Positions 26,601-35,600 of a DNA stretch of 64,000 nt are shown piece after piece. The number at the start of each line of letters is the position of its first letter. The first letter of the stretch is position 1. Under the pieces are notes generated by a model. The model was not told the DNA's origin. It did not search any database and was given only the letters and a program-made list of their open reading frames with translations. The stretch comes from Schistosoma haematobium (Eukaryota; Platyhelminthes; Trematoda; Strigeidida; Schistosomatidae), in contig NC_067195.1 in the NCBI RefSeq assembly GCF_000699445.3, forward strand, positions 86,376,569 through 86,440,568, given 5' to 3'. The position numbers and the translations under genes are program-made.

Positions 26601-29600
26601 AGGACGGAACGAACTGCTGCGCAGTAAACACGTCCTTTGGTTGATAGACGGATATCTCGCCTACGCCATAAATGACGCAAGTTGGCAAAAGCTAGTCGAG
26701 CCTTCTGTATCCGTGCTGAGATTTCGTCACACACTAAACCACAAGGGCTGATGAGACTTCCAAGATAAGTGAAGCGGTCGACACACTCAACTACTTCACT
26801 CCCTATCACTAGTTCGGGTGTCGATGTAACCCAATCCTGAAACAACATTTTGCATTTCGAGGGAGCGAATCGCATCCCGAACATGCTTGCATTGTTGCTT
26901 AGAGTGGCCAGAAGACTCTGCATTTTGTCAGTGTCTTCACCAAATAAAACGATGTCATCAGCATATTCTAAGTCAACAAGTGAACCTCCTGGTAGAAGTT
27001 CAACCCCTGTATATTTAGATGAGGAGAGTGTTATCTCTAAAAGTACGTCAATGACAAAGTTGAACAAGAATGGGGAGAGTGGACAGCCCTGACGAACACC
27101 ACTTGAGGTGATCAATTCTGATGACAGTTCGCCATAAGCTCTCACTCGACCAGTTGTGTTCGAGTAGAGAGCCTTTATAAGGTTAATGTACTTCTGTGGT
27201 ACTCCTTTCAGTGACAAACACTGCCATAGAACCTCACGATCAATCGAGTCGAATGCCGCCTTAAGGTCGAGAAATACTACCATTGTGGGGCGTCTGAATG
27301 TGTGTCTGTGTTCTAGAACCTGACGTAGTGTGAATATCTGATCTATACAACCACGTCCAGGTCGAAAACCAGCCTGGTTTTCTCTAGTCTGCTCTTCACG
27401 AGCTTTAGTTAGGCGTCGAAGTATTATTGAAGCTAATATTTTAGACACTATATTAGTCAAACTGATTCCTCTGTGATTGTCACAAGAGGACTTTTGTCCT
27501 TTCTTAAAAACTGGTACAATCAGTGATTGAGACCAGTCAGATGGGATTACGTCCAGTTCCCAAATTCTACCTAAGACCTCGGTTAATCTCATTGCTAATA
27601 CTGGACCACCAACCTTAAAAATCTCAGGAGTAAACCTGTCAGGGCCTGCTGCTCTCCCTCGTTTCAGATTTCCTATGGCTTTTTCAACTTTGTAAAGGGA
27701 CGAAGGACCTACATTAAGTTGCCATTCAGGTTGACTGGAGATCGTGGGAAACCGAAGTGTGGCTGAAGGCCAGTTGAACTGATCCCTAAAGTGTTCTGCC
27801 CATCGATCCAATCTCCTGGATTGAGAATGAATAATATGTCCATCTTTCTCTGAGATTGTTTCGCTAACGGTCGGGTTCCTAATTCCGGTTTCCTTAACGA
27901 GTCTGAACAATTGTCTGCTATTACCTATTGCCGCTGCCTTTTCCATCTCTCTTGCTTTCGCTACCCACCACTGTTCGCGATCATTGCGTAGACTTCTTGT
28001 CAGCTTGCGCTTAAGCTGACTCCGCTCTTCATTATGTTCAGAGCCAGGTGGAATGTGTTTCCGAGCATCTATCAGTGAGATAGATGCTGCTGAGATCCAG
28101 TGTTGCTCCCTAACCTTCTGGTTTACCTTACTAGCAGATATCACTGCTGTTTCCACAGCTTTTCGGATATCATTCCATGCTGCATCGGGGTGGGCATCAC
28201 ATACATGGCTGCCTAACTGTTTTCCTAGTTGTTCCTGAAATATACTCTTAGCTTGACTATCATTAAGTAGGGCCCTAAGAGGTTTCCTTGCAGGATCTTT
28301 CCTACGTCCAGTAAGACGCAAGCAAATACGCGCTCGCACTAGAGCATGATCTGAATCTAGGCATGTGCTCCAGAATGAGCGACAGTCTTCTATCGAGCCC
28401 CTCCATCGGTGGCTGATAGCGATGTGATCTATTTGGGTCCAACGTTGGGACGAATTAGGGGGTCGCAATGTTAAAAGATGTTTTTCCCTATGCTTAAAGT
28501 TGGTATTTGCAGGAAACAGGCGGTTATCTGAGCATAGCTGCAACAGACGGTCGGCATTATCTGTTCTTTGAGCCACGACACCATAAGATCCACCTAGGTG
28601 TCTTTCCTTATCACTTAGTTTGCCTACTTGAGCATTAAAGTCACCGGCCACTATTACTACATCCGAGCGCCTAGCTTTTCGGAGAAGGTCCGAAAGCTTT
28701 CTGTAAAACTCATCTTTTACATCATCTGAGCTGCAGTCAGTGGGAGAATAGGCAGAGACGACGAAGAGGCAACGACGAGTGTCCCTATCTTTCCGGATTC
28801 TTACTGTTCCGTTCAGTCGGACAGCGCACAAACGACTGTCTATTGGGATCCACTCTAAGAGAGCTAGTTCTGCCCTAGGACTCAATGCTATACCTACGCC
28901 GGCGAGGCCACGGGAAGCAGAATCAGGGCTTCCAGATACACGAAGCGTAAATCGAGTCGGTTCTTTATTTTGGCATAGTGAGGTCAAATGAATGACGCTA
29001 CTTGGATCCTGTATGCGCGTTTCGGAGACGCAGCACACATCGATGGCGCGAGATTCTAAAGTTTTAGCTAAGGAAGCCTGCTGTCCTATTTGGCAAAGTG
29101 TTCGTACGTTAAAAGCTCCTACGTGTAGTTTAGAGTGTGGTTTCAGGAGACCAGGAATGGCGTTCCAGGTACTCGAATCGTTTGCCCTAGCGGTGCGAGG
29201 TGATAAAGACACGTGAGGAGGGTTAGTCGGGAGGATAAGAGAAGTATTAGGAGGTGTAGGAAGGATTTGAATGTGACCACCTTGGTCTCTTGTGCTGTTA
29301 CGGGTATGAGGGCTGATGTCACTTCCCGGCTGCCCACACCGTGGAAGGGTATTTCTTGAGGAACCTGAAAAGGAAATTGGATTAGTGTTGGTCTTGACGA
29401 CCTGGGAGCGTGACCGCAGAGCCCAAGGGACAACTGCTTGAGGCCGGTCGCGCACGGCCTTTTTGTGGAAGGTTTTTGACGTGTTAGCTCCGTTCTTCAA
29501 GGGGCCTTACCGCCGGAGACGGAAATCCGTGAGGTAAGGTGAGGTGTGCATTTTTAGGGCCGACCTTTTCTAACCCCACCCCTCCTTGTGGGAAGGCAGC

Positions 29601-32600
29601 ATCGCTGTCATGCTGGTTGTCCGAGGGAAACACCTTACTGCTGTCACACCGCTCTACAGTCAGCAGTACGACTTCGCCCTCAGACCTTGAGTTGCTGCTT
29701 TTAGTCTTACCGTTCACCAATCGACCTGCCTGGCATGGTAGAACCTGCAGGAACATATGTTCCAGCCAATATAGCTCGGTTGGGTCATCACGATAGGCAA
29801 GCCCGATCACCGCGTCAAGGTAGCAGCTTCGATCGGGCGGATTGCGTGCCTTGGGCATTATCGCACAGTAAGACAATATCGTCCGCATACTCAAGGTCGA
29901 GAAGTCTTTCTCCAGGCAACAGATCCACACCACCATTACTTACATTCATCAGAGCTGTTTCTAGAATGTCATCGATGGAAAAGTTGAAGAGGAATGATGA
30001 GATTGGGCAACCCTGTCTAACCCCACTGCTCGAATGGAACAATGGAGAGAGGTGGTTGTATGCCCTCACTCTGCCTGAGGTGTTTGTATATAGGGCTTTT
30101 AGGATGTTAATAAACTTCTCAGGCACACCCTTCTTCAATAGACAATCCCAGAGAACAGTCCTGTCCAACGAATCGAAGGCAGCCCTGATGTCAAGAAACA
30201 CTACGATTGTTGGCCTTTGATAAGTATGGCGGTGTTCTAACATTAGGCGGAGGGTGAATATATGATCAATACATCTTCGACCAGAACGAAACCCAGCCTG
30301 CTCCTCGCGAATCAATCTTTCTCGGGTTTTGAACAACCTACGAAGTATGACGGAAGCCAATAGCTTGGACGCAATCGGAAGTAGACTTATCCCCCGATAG
30401 TTGTTGCAGGGACGACGTGAACCCTTTTTAAAGATAGGGACAACTATCGACTCATTCCATGACGTTGGTACACTCTCTAGTTCCCAAACCTTTGTAAACA
30501 ACGTCGTCAATTCCTTAGTCAAAAAGTCACCACCATCTTTAAAAAGAGCCGGAGGTAAGTCATCTGGGCCAGGTGATTTGTAACGCTTCAAGAGTTGGAG
30601 TTCCTTGCGGACTTCCTCCTCGTTTGGTGGATCAGTCGTCACCGACCATGGAGGGCAGGGCAGTCTGACCGATGTTGCCGGGGCAGCAGGCCAGTTGAAC
30701 TGCCCTTCGAAAAATTCTGCCCACCGTCCAAGACGTCGATGGATGTTAGTGATTGGCATCCCATCATCCTCGCAGATTGTTTCACTCACACCAGACTTCT
30801 TGCTGCCAGTGGCTCGGATGAGCTGGAAGAGCTTCCGGTAGTTACCAGATGCAGCTGCTGCTTCCAGCTCATTAGCACGCTTCGACCACCAGGCTTCTCG
30901 GTCCTTACGCAAGCTTTGCCCAATTTCATTACATAACATCCTTCGTTTATGGTCAAACTCACGGTCACCCGGAGTAGACCGACGGGCTTCAATGAGTTGT
31001 AAGGAACCAGAAGAAACCCAGTGCTTAAAAGCGGGACGTTTCACGAACCCACAACTGACTGTACCCCCCATTTTCATGGCGTCATGCAATTGCAATCAAT
31101 GCTCATCTATACTTTTCGGTGGAGTGGTAGCTAGCCTAGAAGCTAGCTCGGTTCGATACTTACTTGCAACAGAAGTTGCAACCAGCTTGCCAACATCAAT
31201 CCGTTGGTGACGGTCACTTCGTTGGCCATTGAAAAGTAAGGTAAGATTGGCACAGACCAAAGCATGGTCAGAGTCCAGATAGGTACTCCAGAAGGAGCGG
31301 CAGTCTTGTACACAACCACGCCAGCGGTAGCTGATCGCGATGTGATCAATCTGAGTCCAGGCTTGAGATGCAGAGGGAGGACGCCAGGTGGCACATCGGC
31401 GATGACTGTGCCGAAAGTTAGTGCTAGCCAGAAACAGGTTGTGGTCTGTGCATAGTTGCAGTAGACGGTCCCCGTTACCTGACCTGAGACCAACAAGTCC
31501 CCATCGGCCACCTAAACGACTCTTCAGTGCCTAGACGCCCGACCTGAGCATTCAAGTCTCCAGCTAGTACTACAATATCTGTTGAACGCACTTTCTGGAG
31601 AAGAACAGATAACTAGTGGTAAAACTCATCCTTGATTTCATCCGGGCTGCAATCTGTCGGGGCATAGGCGGAGATGACGAAAAGACATCGTTTCTCACGC
31701 CGATTTCTTCTCACTTTGATGGAACTTTCCAATCTAACAGCACATAACCGACTGTTAATGGGGATCCAATCGACTAGTGCTGCCTCAGCTCTAGCGCTTA
31801 GTGCGACACCAACACCAGCGAGGCCAGACGAAGATGCCACAGGGTCCCCGGATAAGCGCACGTAAAACAAGCTTTTCGAAGCGACAGATGGAGATCGAAT
31901 TTGTAGTACTTCGCCAGAGTCTTGAATACGGGTCTCGGATAGACAACAAACATCAATATTAAGACTTTCCAAAGACATAGCCAGCCCTATCTGTTGTCCG
32001 ACCTGCATAAGTGTGCGAACGTTGAAGGCAGCCAGTTTGAATGGTGCACGTGGTTTCAGAAAAACTGCTTCAGTTCTCGTATTCGGTGGTAACATACAAT
32101 TTTCAACCGGACCAGATGGTTTTCTTAAGAGGGCTACACCCGAAGCCTTCAACATAAAAGTCTGATCCACAAGGAAGTGCAACAACGTTAGGAGATGCGA
32201 TTCGATGGTAGCCGGTGACCAACGATTGGTTCATACGCTACTTTTTCCTTCAGGGTACTGGAGCCCATGTGCACCATTGCTTTGGAATCAGGGTTTTCCA
32301 ACTCACCTAGGTGGAATCTCCGTGTCCAGCGACCCGGTTAAAGCGCCGGATAATCGTTTTTCGTCCTCTCAATTTTGTGAACAACAGTAATGCCGTTAGA
32401 AGGCAGTGAGTAGGACATCCCTGGCAGTAGTTGTATGCATGTGGCCATATGAGAGCATTTCGAGAGAGACAGAGAGCTGACTCTCCTACACTTGGTCGTA
32501 CTAGGGCATTTGGAGGCACTAAATTACTTGTTAAATTGAGGAAGCATTGTCATGTTAAGTGCGATATTAATAATAAGAGTACTAGGAGACAGTTGAATGC

Positions 32601-35600
32601 CATTCAGAATACATCAGTCTAATAATATCGAGATTATCACTAGATTTCATACGAAAAGTGGGGACTGTTATTGATAAAATATGTCATCTATTAATGGAAA
32701 GAGATAAAATTTAATGTGAAAACAAAATAAACCCAACTAGATATCCAAACATTTTGAGGTTTATTTCATTTTCTGGAAACCCAGAAGAACTAAACAACGA
32801 CTGAGACGATTTCAGTGAGTCAGTCAATCAGCTACAATGCAGGACCAGACATATATGTGTATCGGTTAAAGTTGCCATAACTCATTAGCACAAGAAGATG
32901 AACACAGAATTCATAGAAGCAGATAATTCAGTAGTGGTCCTTTAAAACTGTTGAAGAATGGAATTCATGAGTTCTTTAACCCCAATAACAATCAATCCAT
33001 CAACTTTATCATGATCAGCAGAATGTTAGAATTCTTACATATCATAAGTTATAAAACACATCAGATGCATAAGTGAGATGTTTATGTTACAAAACCAAGT
33101 GATTTATCATTAACTGACTGATATTTTTTAATTGTAAAAAATATAATAATTAATGAGTTAAAAGATACATTACAAATATTCATGAATATGTAGAACTAGT
33201 TCAAGTAAAGTATTGATATCCATGTTCATAATACTGACTATTATTAATTCATATTCAGTTCATTAAATAGAATACAATGGATTACAAATTCATCTAGACT
33301 CTTCCCACTTGAGTTGCTGTTATATCGCGATGAGAGTAATGAATGGCAATAACTGTTGGAATCTATTTCTGGACTAATACTGTACATATATTCTTATTGT
33401 GTAATTGTCAAATGTCTAAACTATCTGCATATTCATGTTCCACTTATTATGAGCTTCATTTTGATCTATGAACTATTATTATACGATTTACCATTCTCGA
33501 GTTATACCCAGTCTATCAAGTATGATCTCCCACATTCACAGACACTTTTGCTAAATCTTGTACAAATGTGTATTTTCTATTTACGGTATGATGTGGTCTC
33601 GTTGACATGTATATAAGCCAAGCTTGTTTGAAATATATGATTCATACAGTGGAAGCTGTTATTGGCGTTCTGGACTCAACTGGAAAAGTCAGGCAGAGAG
33701 AAGGACCGATAAAGACTTTAGACTGCTCGTACGCGTTTCATGCATCATTAGCCTGGTTGACAAACCACTGTTCTCTAATTGGCGGTATCATTACGTTATA
33801 CATTGATAGGGACACAAACTTACAAATTATAACAACTATAAATCATGGCTATCATCTCACAACTTATCAATTAATAGAGGCACTAGACAATTAAAATAAC
33901 AAAAAATTACGTTTTTAAAGAGAAAAATAGAGAGCTTACGTAAATGGTTCCTCACAATACTCTGAGAACATTGTGATAAGTGTATCGAGAACAACAATAG
34001 CTTTGTGTAAATCAGTTCCAGTTGCTTCAATAAAAACGTTTCGTGTTTTAGTAGAAATACGAGAATGTTCACCTGAATAATTAACAATAATAATAATGTC
34101 AATAAAAGCACAATATGGGTCATATTTGAAACAATCAAAAAAATGGGACATAGTTATTTAAATGAAGCACGAATAACAGAAATTTAAGCAAAATATTCTG
34201 CCCATTAAACATATCACTACGGTTATTATAATTACATATGTTACACAATAATTCGTGTCATATTGTGATAAAATGGTCAATGTTTCTTTAAAGCTTTCAA
34301 AAGATGAACAATGTTTTAAAATATAATCCACGAGACAGAAATTGACAGTCATGAAAACAACAAAATCAGTTGTCATACAACAACTCTAAGTAACCGTTAA
34401 GATATTTAAACGACTATTAACTGATTTCGTGAACTATCAACCAACTAATATGGCTAATAGATACGAAGGATAGAGAGGATACTGCCTACAAATATGAACA
34501 ATAGTAATCAGAGTAAGTAAGAACAAAAGACTAAAATGGATCTCCTACTGGTCAGAAATAATACTATCATTAACAGTAAGGTAATAAACTGCCCGCTAAA
34601 ACGTTAGGCAACATAACTTGTAGTGATTAAAAAGGTATTAACTTTTTCTAAACCCTGAACATATATTTTATATCGTTGTTATCGCTTTTTATAAATTATG
34701 ACTAAATGCTTTCAGTTATCATTTTTAAGCTGACTCATTTATCAGCTAGTTGGCTATAAACTACACTATAGTTAATAGGGCTAATGATGTGATGCGTGCT
34801 ACTTATGTTAATCTAAGCAGTATATGATGCGAGTCAGGAATGTAATGTCTGGCAGCAGAAGATGGGGAAGATCAGGAAAGGAAGAGCGGGAATAGAAAGC
34901 AATTAGTATGGAAATGCAAGGGCAACGAAGTTCGAGACAATTATTGAACATTTTGCAAATTAAGTATTATAGTATGGTTTTTCTATTTTACCAAGTAACT
35001 GTAATTTTGTGCTAAATACATTCGATTGTCCCTACCCGTGTTCTGTTCACTACAATGATACTACTCAGCTGCGTAAACCGATATACGCGTGGAGGAGTTC
35101 CAACGCGAGACCCAGTGGTTGAAAATCCAAAACACTGATATACATTTTTTGAGAAATGTTATTTAAGCATAAATACAGCTCACCGTTTATTATTGGAGGC
35201 ATTGATAGAACAGTATTGGAACTGTCGAAAATAATTGGATATTTAGGTTTATCTTGAATTAATGAGAGATATTGTTTTAAATGTGAATCACTCTAAAATA
35301 AAAATTTAAAAAAACTAGGCAGTTCACAACACTAAAATTGGATTATGTGTTTATGAGACTAACTGATGTACTGTATAAATAAAACGTTTAACCTGACATA
35401 GAACTCTCTAAGTTTGAAGGGGTTCAATTCACCTTATTGAAGGTTGTGGTAAAAAAGTAAGGGATCGCCATAGTATCCTATTCTGACCTATGTCTAATGT
35501 TTTATGCCAATAACTGCACCACGGCAATATGTTATGGACTAGCCATTTCTAAGCTTCTTCCACCCTATTCCAGAGCTGGTAAATGGTGAGAGATGAGGAA

